Source: Acidobacteriota bacterium (GTDB lineage Bacteria > Acidobacteriota > Terriglobia > Terriglobales > Acidobacteriaceae). From it: 64,000 nucleotides of DNA. Numbering within the stretch: position 1 is the first letter of the stretch; the number at the start of each line of letters is the position of its first letter. The notes beneath the pieces are model-generated. The model was not told the DNA's origin. It did no database searches and was given only the letters and a program-made list of their open reading frames with translations. The translations under genes were made by a program, and so were the position numbers. The stretch covers positions 8,272 through 72,271 of the forward strand of contig JAEYQK010000088.1 in assembly GCA_023410055.1 (NCBI GenBank), written 5' to 3'. This document shows positions 51,378 through 60,072 of the stretch, piece after piece.

Positions 51378-53303
51378 ATGCGCAACCTGTTCGTGATCGT
51401 CGCTTGCCTCTTCGTCCTCGCTCTTTCTCCAGCTTGGGCGCAGTCCGAACGCATTCTCGACTATCACAGCGATATCGAAGTCAGCGCCAACGGCGAAATG
51501 AGGGTGCGCGAAACCATACGCGTCATCGCCGCCGGAGACCAGATTAAGCGCGGAATCTACCGCGACTTTCCCACCGACTACGAAGACCGCCTTGGCAACA
51601 AATACAAGGTCGGCTTTGACGTGATCAGTGCAACGCGCGACGGCAGTCCGGAAGAATTCCGTAGCGAGCGGCGTGACAACGGCGTTCGCGTCTATCTCGG
51701 GAATAAGAATACGTATGTAGAGCCGGGCGAGCATACGTACACAATCGGTTACACGACGAACCGTCAGTTGGGGTACTTCAAGGATCACGACGAACTCTAC
51801 TGGAATGTCACCGGCAACGGCTGGGTGTTCCCGATCGAAACCGCCTCCGCAACAGTGACGCTGCCATCCGGAATTCAACGATCTGAGATTCGTCCTGAAG
51901 GCTACACCGGACCGCAGGGCTCGAAAGCTCGCGATCTGCAATCACGCGTCAATCCTGATGGGACTGTCGATTTCCAGACAACTCGCGTGTTGGGCGAGCA
52001 CGAAGGTCTGACGATCGTCGCGTCGTTTCCCAAGGGATACGTGGCAGAGCCGAGGGCCAGCGACAAGGCAGGGTATTTCCTGAAAGACAACGCGCAGGCT
52101 CTGGTTGGCTTAATTGGACTTGCGGTCGTGCTCGGCTACTACCTGTTCGTCTGGTTCGCCGTCGGCAAAGACCCCGAGCGCGGAACCATCATGGTGACCT
52201 ATGAGCCACCGGCAGGCTTGTCACCCGCAGGCCTTCGCTACCTCATGCGAATGGGATTCGACCAGAAGACATTTGCGTCGGCAGTGCTGGACATGGCCGT
52301 GCGCGGCTATCTCACCATCACGGACGACGACGGCACATACGTCCTGCAACGCACCAAAGCGAACGAAACAGTGCTGTTGCCGGATGAACGCGTCATTGCC
52401 GCGAAGCTCTTCGATGACCGCGACCACATCAGACTCGATAACAAGTACCGCATGCAGCTCAGCGGCGCAATGAAAGACCTGGGAAAGTCGCTTTCAAAGA
52501 CTGAAGAGAAGATCTACTTCGTCACCAACCGCGGCAGCTTTCTCTTCGGGTTAGCGATAAGCCTGATCGTAGCGTTGTTGCTCTACGGCACGGCAGAGGG
52601 TCAGTACAAGTTCGTCGGCGGTTTCATGACCGTCTGGCTGACCGGTTGGACTTTTGGCGTTTATGCCCTCATATCGCAAATAGTTACTCTCTGGAAAGCC
52701 CCGGCACAGAACGGACTTCCCGCCGCCGCCACCAAAGCCGGTGCAGGCGGGATGATGATTTTTGCCATCCCCTTCGTTGCCGGCGAGATCTTCGGACTGA
52801 CAATGTTCGCCAAGGCCGTGTCCGTACCCGGGGCACTCGCTATCGCCGGACTTGCGGGAATGGCAGTCCTCTTTCATCACCTGCTGAAAGCCCCGACCCG
52901 CCTCGGTCGCAAGATGATGGACCAGGTCGAGGGCTTCAAAATGTTCTTGAGCGCAGTCGAAGGTGACCGGTTGAACCGGATGAATCCGCCGGACAAGACG
53001 CCTGCGCTCTTCGAGAAGTATCTTCCGTACGCACTCGCGCTTGATGTCGAGCAGGCCTGGGCCGACCAGTTCGCCAGCGTTCTGGCGCAAGCAGCCAGAG
53101 AGTCCGGCGGTACCTACTCGCCAGTGTGGTTCACGGGCGGAACACTTGCCGGATTGGCTGCGGGCGACTTCGCGTCATCGTTTGCGGGCAGCTTCTCCAG
53201 CGCGATTGCCGCATCGGCCAGCGCTCCCGGCAGCAGTTCGGGCAGCGGCGGCGGAGGATCTTCAGGCGGAGGGGGTGGCGGGGGAGGCGGCGGAGGCTGG
53301 TAA
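51378..53303 (+). CDS. DUF2207 membrane protein with Gly/Ser-rich tail
   Basis: 641 residues. Signal peptide (VIVACLFVLALSPAWA-Q), DUF2207 domain (IEVSANGEMRVRETIRV, IKRGIYRDFPTDY, YTIGYTTNRQLGYF, ELYWNVTGNGWVFPIE), one helix (about 238-257), a cytoplasmic winged-helix-like region (FASAVLDMAVRGYLTITDD), two more helix groups (about 388-440 and 455-500), and an end of about 13 Gly after Ser/Gly repeats. GGAG precedes the ATG. The family is widespread and its function unknown. Confidence 0.88.
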   Translation: MRNLFVIVACLFVLALSPAWAQSERILDYHSDIEVSANGEMRVRETIRVIAAGDQIKRGIYRDFPTDYEDRLGNKYKVGFDVISATRDGSPEEFRSERRDNGVRVYLGNKNTYVEPGEHTYTIGYTTNRQLGYFKDHDELYWNVTGNGWVFPIETASATVTLPSGIQRSEIRPEGYTGPQGSKARDLQSRVNPDGTVDFQTTRVLGEHEGLTIVASFPKGYVAEPRASDKAGYFLKDNAQALVGLIGLAVVLGYYLFVWFAVGKDPERGTIMVTYEPPAGLSPAGLRYLMRMGFDQKTFASAVLDMAVRGYLTITDDDGTYVLQRTKANETVLLPDERVIAAKLFDDRDHIRLDNKYRMQLSGAMKDLGKSLSKTEEKIYFVTNRGSFLFGLAISLIVALLLYGTAEGQYKFVGGFMTVWLTGWTFGVYALISQIVTLWKAPAQNGLPAAATKAGAGGMMIFAIPFVAGEIFGLTMFAKAVSVPGALAIAGLAGMAVLFHHLLKAPTRLGRKMMDQVEGFKMFLSAVEGDRLNRMNPPDKTPALFEKYLPYALALDVEQAWADQFASVLAQAARESGGTYSPVWFTGGTLAGLAAGDFASSFAGSFSSAIAASASAPGSSSGSGGGGSSGGGGGGGGGGGW

Positions 53304-53308
53304 GAACA

Positions 53309-53343
53309 TCGGGGGGTTGCGTGATCGGGTGATCGGGTGATTT
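53309..53343. repeat. GATCGGGT repeat cluster (family G, inverted)
   Basis: GTGATCGGGTGATCGGGTGA, the reverse complement of the ATCACCCGATCACCC units at 27881 and 57078. Confidence 0.7.
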
Positions 53344-53429
53344 GAAAACCCAAAACCGTTCAACGCAAAGGACGCTAAGGACTCGAAGGGAGAGCAAGGA
53401 CGGGCTGTCCGGTCACCACACGATACCGT

Positions 53430-53466
53430 GGCCTGTTCAAGCCTGTTATTGGCTTGAGTGGGTTCC
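53430..53466. repeat. Palindrome family B, inverted
   Basis: GGCCTGTTCAAGCC...GGCTTGAGTGGGTTCC; reversed, it aligns with 17797-17834, including the flanking GAACCC. Confidence 0.75.
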
Positions 53467-53726
53467 TATTGCCCAAGGATAGTATGCGGCCCGGCTTCTT
53501 CTTTGATCAGCATGGCCGGAATGGTACCAGACTACTCGAAGGCACGATAGTTGTCCGAGCACTTGAGCGTGCAGACTAGCCAGTTCAGCGGGTGAGGGTC
53601 AGAGTCGCGTTTCAACCCGATCTGATCTCTCGCATCGAGAATTTCATCTCCGGCTTCCACGACAATTCAGAGTACAATGGGTCGCCGATTTTTTCGTGCT
53701 AATTCATCTCTTCAGCGGAACGGGAC

Positions 53727-56585
53727 ATGCGACTCGTTACAATTTCTTTGGTCTTCTTATCTCTCGGACTCGCCTCGATCTCTGCCACAGCACAGTCCAC
53801 TTGCCCTCAATTGCCGAAGCTGGAACGTTCGCAAAGAGCGAACATCTTTTCAGAGCAGCAGGAAGTTGAGCTTGGTGAGATTGTTGCCCAACCGATGGCG
53901 CAGAGCCTGCGTATCATCGAGGACCCGGAACTGGTGGATCCGCTGCGTCGCATCGGTGAGAGGATCGTCCGCCAGATGCCACCTTCTGGCCTAAAGTTCC
54001 GCTTCTATCTCGTTGACGATCCTGACGCGAATGCCTTCGCACTGCCCGGCGGACGCGTCTACGTGACTCGGAAATTGATTGCTTCCACAAAGACCGAGGA
54101 CGAACTTGCCGGCGTGGTCGCCCACGAAATGGGCCATCAGCTCAATCACGATAGCGCAGTTACGATCACGAAGTATTTCAAGGTCCTCATCAATGTGACA
54201 TCGGTAGGGGATCGCGAGGACATCGAGAACAAATATCACCACTTGCTCGACAGTTATCGCAAGCACGAGGCTCGGATCGAAGTCGATATGGACAAGGCCC
54301 AGCTCGGCGCCGATGAGCTGGCCGTATTCGCGACGGCACGGGCAGGCTACGATCCCAAGGGCGTGGTGGAGTTCTGGGATCGCTTCACGGAACGCAAAGG
54401 ACGCAAGGGAGGATGGCTCTCCGATGTTTTCAGTTCTCCTGCTCCCGAAACGAAACGACTGCGCGAGTTCGCTCACGTCGCATCTGGGTTGCCGCGGTCG
54501 TGCGTCGAGGCTGTGCAGCCGACATCACAGGCCGACTACGACAAGTGGAAAAATGCTCTTCTGCATTTCTCAGGTTTTGGAAAACAGGAATCAGTGCCAG
54601 GGTTGGCGACCAAGAAGCCACTCGATCCTCCGCTCCGCGGCGAACTGAAGCACTTCCGGTTCAGCCCGGATGGCCGTCTTCTGCTGGCGCAGGACGATAC
54701 AAACGTCTTCGTGCTTCAACGAGAGCCATTGCAGTTCCTGTTCCGAATCGATGCACCTAACAGCGAACCGGCCCACTTCACTCCTGATTCGCAGTTTGTC
54801 GTGTTCAACAACGAAGCCTTGCGCGTGTACAAGTGGAGCGTGGCTGAAAAGCGGGAAGTGAACGTCAACGATGTGTACGTATTCCGGGGCTGCCTGCGAA
54901 CCCTGCTGTCACCCGACGGTTCTGTGTTGGCTTGCTTCAAGCCTGATGCGGATGAATTTCTTCCGATTGGAATACGCCTGATCGATGTCGCGACGGACCA
55001 GGTCATCTTCGATAAGAAGAACTTCCTCGACGCGTCGGTCAACGACGGGCGGGGATGGGCTGTGTACAAGTACCTGATCTTAAAAGGTGGCCCTGCCTTC
55101 ACCATGGATTTCTCGAGTGACGGACGCTACTTCCTGGCGGGCATATCACATTTCACCTTCGGTTACGACCTAAAGGAAAAGCAGGAGCTGAAGTTGCCGG
55201 GATCGCTGAAGACGATCATGGAGACCGCCTTTGCGTTCATGGGACCGGATCGCGTCCTGGGCGTCGATGGCGATCAAGGTTACGATTCGAAGATCGTTCG
55301 AATTCCGTCCGGTGAGGTGATCCAGTCAGGGCTTCATATCGGGCCATTGGCAATTCAGGCTCCCAGCGCTGGCGAGTTTGCGATCGTCCGTCCGCTGATC
55401 GAGACTCCCGCCGGACTGATGGACTTGAAGCTGAACAAGATCTTTCTAGCGAGTAAGACCGATGCGCTGGACGTTTACGACGGTACGTGGGTTAGCGAGC
55501 GCAGCACCGGGGAAGTAGCGCTGTACCGGAGACCTCAAACGACTCCGATCGCGGCGACGACACTGCCCCGCGCGCCGCTCGGATCAACACTCGCCACCGT
55601 CTTCTCGCCCGACCTTTCGATGCTTGCTGTCAGCGATCGCAGCCGCGGCAGAATATGGGACTTGAGCGGCACAGGTACATGGGGTCTTGCAGCGTTCCGC
55701 GGGACATGGCTCGAACGAAACGGTGCATTGATCGACTTCGCTGCGCCGAACCGCTTTCGGAAGCTCCGCACCAAAGGCGTGAGCGAAAAGGAACTAGTTA
55801 AAGAAGAGAACGACAAGCAAGGTGACACGATAGCGACCATTGATCTGGTCAAGCCCGCAATGGCTGAAGTCGTGAAGTACCAGAAGCGACAACGAGTGGA
55901 CTCGGTGGGTTCGACCTACCTCGTTCTTAGTGCGAAAGATGCTGACGAGCATCCGGGTCGTGACGTGACGATGGAAGTGCATGACTTCCGGACGGGCCAG
56001 ATGCTCTGGTCCAGACAGTTCAAGCGTATGCCGGAATACGGCTGGAATCCGACGGAGAACATCCTCATTCTCGCGTGGGACCTGTCGACGCGCGCCGCGA
56101 AAGATGAAATCAAACAGGACCCTGAAGCGGCCCGACTGGTTTCGGCGATCGATGACAAGGAACAAAGCTACTTCATCGCCGCTCTTGATGCACGCACAGG
56201 AAACCCGATCGCTCGCTTCCCGATCGACACCGGCAAGGGCTCATTCCGAATCAAGGATATGAACCCCTCCGGTAACTACCTCGTTTTTGCGGACACGAAT
56301 GATCGTCTGCTCATCTACAACTTGCAGGCCAAACGCATTGGACAATTCTTTGGCAAAGCGCCAGCAGTGTCGGCCAAGGCTGGATTGCTTGCCGCCGAGC
56401 GTGAGCCCGGACGCATCACCATCTACGATTTGTCCAACATGGCGCAGCGTCAGGAGTTGACGTTCAACTGTCCTATCTTGTACGCGCAATTCTCAGCAGA
56501 CGGCCGGCGTCTCGGCATCTTGACCGAGAAACAGGATGTCTACATCGTGGATGTGCCTACGCCTCCATCAGCAATCGCCAAATAA
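53727..56585 (+). CDS. Secreted M48-type metalloprotease fused to a propeller-like repeat domain
   Basis: 952 residues. Signal peptide to about 22. The protease domain (about 35-265) has the zinc motif His133-Glu-Met-Gly-His137 in VVAHEMGHQLNHDSA, preceded by ANAFALPGGRVYVTRKL. The usual third ligand Glu in the ExxAD motif appears to be Gln192 (AQLGADELAV...ARAGYDP). From about 300 to the end come repeating blade-like units (FRFSPDGRLLLAQDD, FTPDSQFVVFNNE, FSSDGRYFLAGI, FSADGRRLGIL) of a WD40/YncE-type propeller. Probably periplasmic; BepA-like quality control is possible but the Gln leaves activity uncertain. Confidence 0.85.
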   Translation: MRLVTISLVFLSLGLASISATAQSTCPQLPKLERSQRANIFSEQQEVELGEIVAQPMAQSLRIIEDPELVDPLRRIGERIVRQMPPSGLKFRFYLVDDPDANAFALPGGRVYVTRKLIASTKTEDELAGVVAHEMGHQLNHDSAVTITKYFKVLINVTSVGDREDIENKYHHLLDSYRKHEARIEVDMDKAQLGADELAVFATARAGYDPKGVVEFWDRFTERKGRKGGWLSDVFSSPAPETKRLREFAHVASGLPRSCVEAVQPTSQADYDKWKNALLHFSGFGKQESVPGLATKKPLDPPLRGELKHFRFSPDGRLLLAQDDTNVFVLQREPLQFLFRIDAPNSEPAHFTPDSQFVVFNNEALRVYKWSVAEKREVNVNDVYVFRGCLRTLLSPDGSVLACFKPDADEFLPIGIRLIDVATDQVIFDKKNFLDASVNDGRGWAVYKYLILKGGPAFTMDFSSDGRYFLAGISHFTFGYDLKEKQELKLPGSLKTIMETAFAFMGPDRVLGVDGDQGYDSKIVRIPSGEVIQSGLHIGPLAIQAPSAGEFAIVRPLIETPAGLMDLKLNKIFLASKTDALDVYDGTWVSERSTGEVALYRRPQTTPIAATTLPRAPLGSTLATVFSPDLSMLAVSDRSRGRIWDLSGTGTWGLAAFRGTWLERNGALIDFAAPNRFRKLRTKGVSEKELVKEENDKQGDTIATIDLVKPAMAEVVKYQKRQRVDSVGSTYLVLSAKDADEHPGRDVTMEVHDFRTGQMLWSRQFKRMPEYGWNPTENILILAWDLSTRAAKDEIKQDPEAARLVSAIDDKEQSYFIAALDARTGNPIARFPIDTGKGSFRIKDMNPSGNYLVFADTNDRLLIYNLQAKRIGQFFGKAPAVSAKAGLLAAEREPGRITIYDLSNMAQRQELTFNCPILYAQFSADGRRLGILTEKQDVYIVDVPTPPSAIAK

Positions 56586-57036
56586 TTCGTAGACCGCTGG
56601 GAGCCACTGGTACATCCCGCTCGTGACTCCCAGTGCCCTCCCGCCTTTTGGTTTTGCTGCTGCAGATGGCGGAACAAGTGACGGAGGACCTGCAGAGGAC
56701 TGCCAAATGACCGCTCTTGTCCGGAGTTTCGGCATCCTCAGTGCACTTGCGCAAATTGGAAGCTTACGAGTGTGGCGGGCGGGGACGCACCGGAATCAAC
56801 TAGTGCGGCGCGATTGTTGGCGAGAATTCACGCATGTATTAAGTAATCCCAAAACGGGCCTTGGTGGGGCCCAAATCTGCCAAGAACGATGAGACTTAGG
56901 CCGAGACTGGTTGCGCAATACAAAGTTTGAAGACTACCCTTCGCAATACCGGCGAAAGATGGAGCACCCCCGGTCATCGACGCTAGTTTGCCGGACGGGG
57001 TACAGCCCGTCCCTATACAAGAAACTAGACCGCAGC

Positions 57037-57064
57037 AAAAAGGCGCTCCGTCAAGAGCGCCTTT
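57037..57064 (-). terminator. Intrinsic terminator of the acp-fabF operon
   Basis: Ten-bp stem AAAGGCGCTC (57039-57048) with GAGCGCCTTT (57055-57064), with five U on the minus-strand exit side. It lies 53 bases past the fabF stop. Confidence 0.85.
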
Positions 57065-57077
57065 CGCATTGAGTTCA

Positions 57078-57114
57078 AATCACCCGATCACCAGATCACG
57101 CTATCACCCGATGA
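57078..57114. repeat. GATCACCC repeat cluster (family G)
   Basis: ATCACCCGATCACCAGATCA...TATCACCCGATGATG, ending two bases before the fabF stop codon. Confidence 0.7.
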
Positions 57115-57116
57115 TG

Positions 57117-58349
57117 TCAGTCCCGCCAACGACGGAACAACAAGCTGCCGTTGGTCCCGCCGAAGCCGAAGGAGTTCGAAAGAGCGAATTCCATCTCTTT
57201 CTTTTTGGCGACGAGCGGGGTGAAGTCCAGATCGAGACCTTCATCCGGATGATGGAGATTGATCGTCGGGGGGATGATCTGGTCACGAAGGCTGAGCACG
57301 GTAATGGCTGCTTCAATGCCACCGGCGCCACCCAGCACGTGTCCTGTCATTGACTTGGTCGAGCTGACGCTGATCCCTGTTCCGAACGCCCGCTTAATGG
57401 CTTCGCACTCAAGACGGTCGCCGATCGGAGTCGACGTGCCGTGCGCGTTGACGTAGGCGACATCCTTGGGCGAAATCTTCGCGTCGTTGATGGCGTTCAT
57501 CATGACGCGATAACCGCCCTCGCCGCCTTCGGCAGGCTGTGTGATGTGGTATGCATCGGCGCTCATGCCATAGCCAACCATTTCGGCCAGCGGCTTCGCT
57601 CCACGCGACAACGCGTGCTCGAGTTCTTCGAGGATCAGAATGCCGGAACCTTCGCCGATGATGAAACCGTCGCGATCCTTGTCCCACGGGCGGCTTGCCT
57701 TTTCAGGCTCGTCGTTGCGGGTTGATAGCGCGCGCATGGCGGCGAATCCGCCAACGCCCATGGGGGTGATGGCAGCTTCGGTCCCGCCGGCGATCATGAC
57801 GTCGGCATCGCAGCGCTGAATGATCTTGAAAGCGTCGCCGACTGCGTGAGCACTGGTGGTGCAAGCAGTACAGGTGGCCTCGTTAGGCCCTTTGGCGCCG
57901 TACCGGATGGAAACGTGGCCGGCAGCAAGGTTCACGATGGCTGCAGGGATGAAGAAAGGAGAAATCTTACGTGGCCCCCCGGACAACAAATTGGCGTGCT
58001 CTCGTTCGATGACATCAAAGCCGCCAATGCCGCTACCGATGTGGACGCCGACGCGGGTCGCGTTGGCCTCCGTCACCTTCAGCCCGGACATCTTCATGGC
58101 TTCATCCGCGGCGGCGAGCGCCAGGTGGATGAAGCGGCCCATCTTCTTTACTTCTTTCTTCTCGACCCAGTTCAGCGGATCGAAGTTCTTCACTTCGGCC
58201 GCGATCTGAGAGCCGAACTGTGCGGCATCAAAATGCGTGATTTTGCCAACACCACTCTTGCCGGCGAGGAGAGCTTTCCATACCTCGTCAACGTTGTTGC
58301 CAACTCCGCAAATGAGCCCGATTCCGGTAACTACGACGCGACGAGCCAC
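57117..58349 (-). CDS. fabF: 3-oxoacyl-ACP synthase II (KAS II)
   Basis: 410 residues, GTG start overlapping the upstream ACP stop (TAGTG). Condensing-enzyme triad: Cys163 in EATCTACTTSAHAVG, His in YVNAHGTSTPIGD, and His in STKSMTGHVLGGAGG; FGGTNGSLLF closes. It elongates acyl-ACP in fatty acid synthesis. It forms an operon with two acyl carrier protein genes to its right. Confidence 0.95.
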   Translation of the reverse strand: MARRVVVTGIGLICGVGNNVDEVWKALLAGKSGVGKITHFDAAQFGSQIAAEVKNFDPLNWVEKKEVKKMGRFIHLALAAADEAMKMSGLKVTEANATRVGVHIGSGIGGFDVIEREHANLLSGGPRKISPFFIPAAIVNLAAGHVSIRYGAKGPNEATCTACTTSAHAVGDAFKIIQRCDADVMIAGGTEAAITPMGVGGFAAMRALSTRNDEPEKASRPWDKDRDGFIIGEGSGILILEELEHALSRGAKPLAEMVGYGMSADAYHITQPAEGGEGGYRVMMNAINDAKISPKDVAYVNAHGTSTPIGDRLECEAIKRAFGTGISVSSTKSMTGHVLGGAGGIEAAITVLSLRDQIIPPTINLHHPDEGLDLDFTPLVAKKKEMEFALSNSFGFGGTNGSLLFRRWRD

Positions 58350-58591
58350 TATTTCCCTTTCGCGTGCTGATCGATGTAGTCGATTGCGTCCTTAACGCTA
58401 CGGATCTTCTCGGCGTCTTCATCGGGGATTTCGATGTCGAAGGCCTCTTCGAAGGCCATCACGAGTTCGACGGTGTCGAGCGAATCGGCGCCCAGGTCGT
58501 CAATGAAGTTAGCGCTGGGGGTGACTTCGCCTTCGTCAACGCCGAGTTGTTCCACGATGATCTGTTTTACGCGTTCTTCTACGGATGCCAT
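58349..58591 (-). CDS. acpP: Acyl carrier protein (copy 2 in the operon)
   Basis: 80 residues from the ATG at 58591 (GAGG 6 bases upstream). The 4'-phosphopantetheine Ser37 is in LGADSLDTVELVMAFEE, the normal ACP signature, with an acidic helix II. Nearly identical to the ACP at 58757-59002 (about 80 percent by eye). Confidence 0.95.
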   Translation of the reverse strand: MASVEERVKQIIVEQLGVDEGEVTPSANFIDDLGADSLDTVELVMAFEEAFDIEIPDEDAEKIRSVKDAIDYIDQHAKGK

Positions 58592-58603
58592 GAAAACCTC
58601 GTT

Positions 58604-58676
58604 AGTACCTAGTTTGGAGTACCTAGTACCTAGTTGTTGTTGGGACATTGCCGATCGCTAGCCAACCAGGTACTAG
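58604..58676. repeat. GTACCTAGT short repeats between the two ACP genes
   Basis: AGTACCTAGT at 58604-58613, GTACCTAGTACCTAGTT at 58619-58635 and AGGTACTAG at 58668-58676 (inverted). The purpose is unknown; it lies just upstream of the second ACP start. Confidence 0.65.
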
Positions 58677-58701
58677 CAACGGGTGCTACTTTTCTTGGGA
58701 A

Positions 58702-58724
58702 AGCCGCGCTGTTGGAGCGCGGCT
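58702..58724 (-). terminator. Hairpin between tandem ACP genes
   Basis: Nine-bp arms AGCCGCGCT (58702-58710) and AGCGCGGCT (58716-58724), loop GTTGG; only a short pyrimidine run follows on the minus strand. It may limit read-through from the first ACP to the second ACP and fabF, making the first ACP the more abundant product. Confidence 0.55.
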
Positions 58725-58756
58725 CGGTCAACCTTGTGAACAATAACGGCAGAAGC

Positions 58757-59002
58757 CTACTTGCCCACCTTCGCGTGCTTGTCGACGTATTCGGTGGCGT
58801 CCTGCACGGTCTTAATCTTTTCGGCTTCCTCGTCGGGGATTTCGATGTCGAAGGCCTCTTCGAAGGCCATGATCAACTCGACGCGGTCGAGCGAATCGGC
58901 TCCGAGGTCGTCAACGAACGAAGCGGTAGGCGTAACCTCAGCTTCGTCCACACCCAACTGTTCCACAATGATCTGCTTTACCTTTTCTTCTACAGATGCC
59001 AT
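58757..59002 (-). CDS. acpP: Acyl carrier protein (copy 1, promoter-proximal)
   Basis: 81 residues, ATG with AGGAGGCGCC upstream. The phosphopantetheine serine is in LGADSLDRVELIMAFEE. It differs from the second copy at about 15 positions spread along the protein. It is first in the operon. Confidence 0.95.
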   Translation of the reverse strand: MASVEEKVKQIIVEQLGVDEAEVTPTASFVDDLGADSLDRVELIMAFEEAFDIEIPDEEAEKIKTVQDATEYVDKHAKVGK

Positions 59003-59289
59003 CTGAATGGCGCCTCCTACCTGGCATTTTGCGGTAAACGACAGTGTACTTGCCTACCGGAACGTGTGTAAAGGAAAGACATTGCGCGCTAACCAGCGTC
59101 CAACCCCAAGCGCGTCCGTTTACTGCGGCAGAGTCACACCCCTATGTTCTTACCGAAGATTGAATCGTAACCTCTGGCGGGGCACTGGTCAACAAACAGT
59201 TGCTACTTTCGAGTGCGTTATTGCAGCCCGAAAGACTCGGTCGACCCCCGCCCGGTAGGCCGGGCCGGGGAGGACTGGAGTGTTCTCGA

Positions 59290-59892
59290 CTAGTGCTCGT
59301 GATGATCGTGCTTGCCCGCCGGTTCGGTTTCCGGTGACGGAGCCGTATTGGTCTTGCCTTGTGCCGGGGCAAGTGGCGCTCCCACGGGCGAACTCTTCCA
59401 CTCGGCATCGACGGCAGGCGGCAGCTTCTCTATGTTCTTCAGGAACGTGGTGATCTTCCAGATGTCTGTGTCGTTCATGTTCTTGCTCCAGGCGGGCATG
59501 CCGGTGCGGGCGACGCCGCGCTTGGTGATCTGGAAGATCATGGCTTCGCTCATATCGTCTGGCGGACGCTTCATGAATTGCGGCGCACGGGGGTATAGGC
59601 CTACTCCGATTTCAGCAATCGGATTCTGCGGCGAGCCGTGGCAGACGGCGCAGTCTTCTTTATAGAGCTTCACGCCATCGATCATATTCGCGTCGGTGGC
59701 CTGCACTGGATTCGCGGTCTTCGGGGCCGTGCGCTCGGCCCAGCGGTCGAGCATCCCGCGAACGTAGAACATTTCAACCTTGTTATAGGGCGCGTCGGCG
59801 CTCAGGTCCATGTGGCCATAATGGACGTAAGCGTAGGAGACGATGAATCCTACTACCAGCGTGAAAATGATCCCCGCCAAGAACTTTCCCAA
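59290..59892 (-). CDS. Membrane-anchored monoheme cytochrome c
   Basis: 200 residues. An N-terminal helix (about 7-24) is a signal anchor. Heme site CAVCH in LYKEDCAVCHGSPQNP; the distal ligand Met is in GVARTGMPAWS; the last cytochrome helix is DIWKITTFLKNIEKLP. A Pro/Thr-rich tail ends in HDHHEH, a possible metal-binding His cluster. Periplasmic electron carrier. Confidence 0.9.
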   Translation of the reverse strand: MGKFLAGIIFTLVVGFIVSYAYVHYGHMDLSADAPYNKVEMFYVRGMLDRWAERTAPKTANPVQATDANMIDGVKLYKEDCAVCHGSPQNPIAEIGVGLYPRAPQFMKRPPDDMSEAMIFQITKRGVARTGMPAWSKNMNDTDIWKITTFLKNIEKLPPAVDAEWKSSPVGAPLAPAQGKTNTAPSPETEPAGKHDHHEH

Positions 59893-59963
59893 TTGCAGTA
59901 CTCCTTTCTAAGTCACTGGTTATAGATGCGGTTCGGGGCTTTGATGTATCGCACAACGTGAGA

Positions 59964-60060
59964 ATTGTCATTCCGACCGGAGCGAAGCGGAGCGGAGGAA
60001 TCCCTTTCGCTACGACATTTTCGAAAAAGGTAGGGATCCTCGCTGCGCTCGGAATAACAA
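59964..60060. repeat. Inverted-repeat element, second copy (family H)
   Basis: Left end ATTGTCATTCCGACCGGAGC...AGGAATCCC and right end GGGATCCTCGCTGCGCTCGG, closed by AATAACAA. Same ends and size as 44663-44758. Confidence 0.78.
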
Positions 60061-60072
60061 ACAAACTGGCAG

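Larger units (their letters stand above)
53304..53726. other. Gene-free spacer with repeats
   Basis: Holds the GATCGGGT cluster (53309-53343), an AACGCAAAGGACGCTAAGG unit (53362-53380), a GGACGGGCTGTCC palindrome (53399-53411) and an inverted copy of family B (53430-53466). TACAAT at 53671-53676 is a possible -10 for the M48 gene. I see no gene. Confidence 0.6.
56586..57116. other. Gene-free spacer
   Basis: No convincing gene. It contains a degenerate half of family A (GGTGGGGCCCAAATCTGCCA, about 56861), a family D-like palindrome (GGACGGGGTACAGCCCGTCC, 56994-57013), the fabF terminator and a family G cluster at the right end. Confidence 0.6.
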
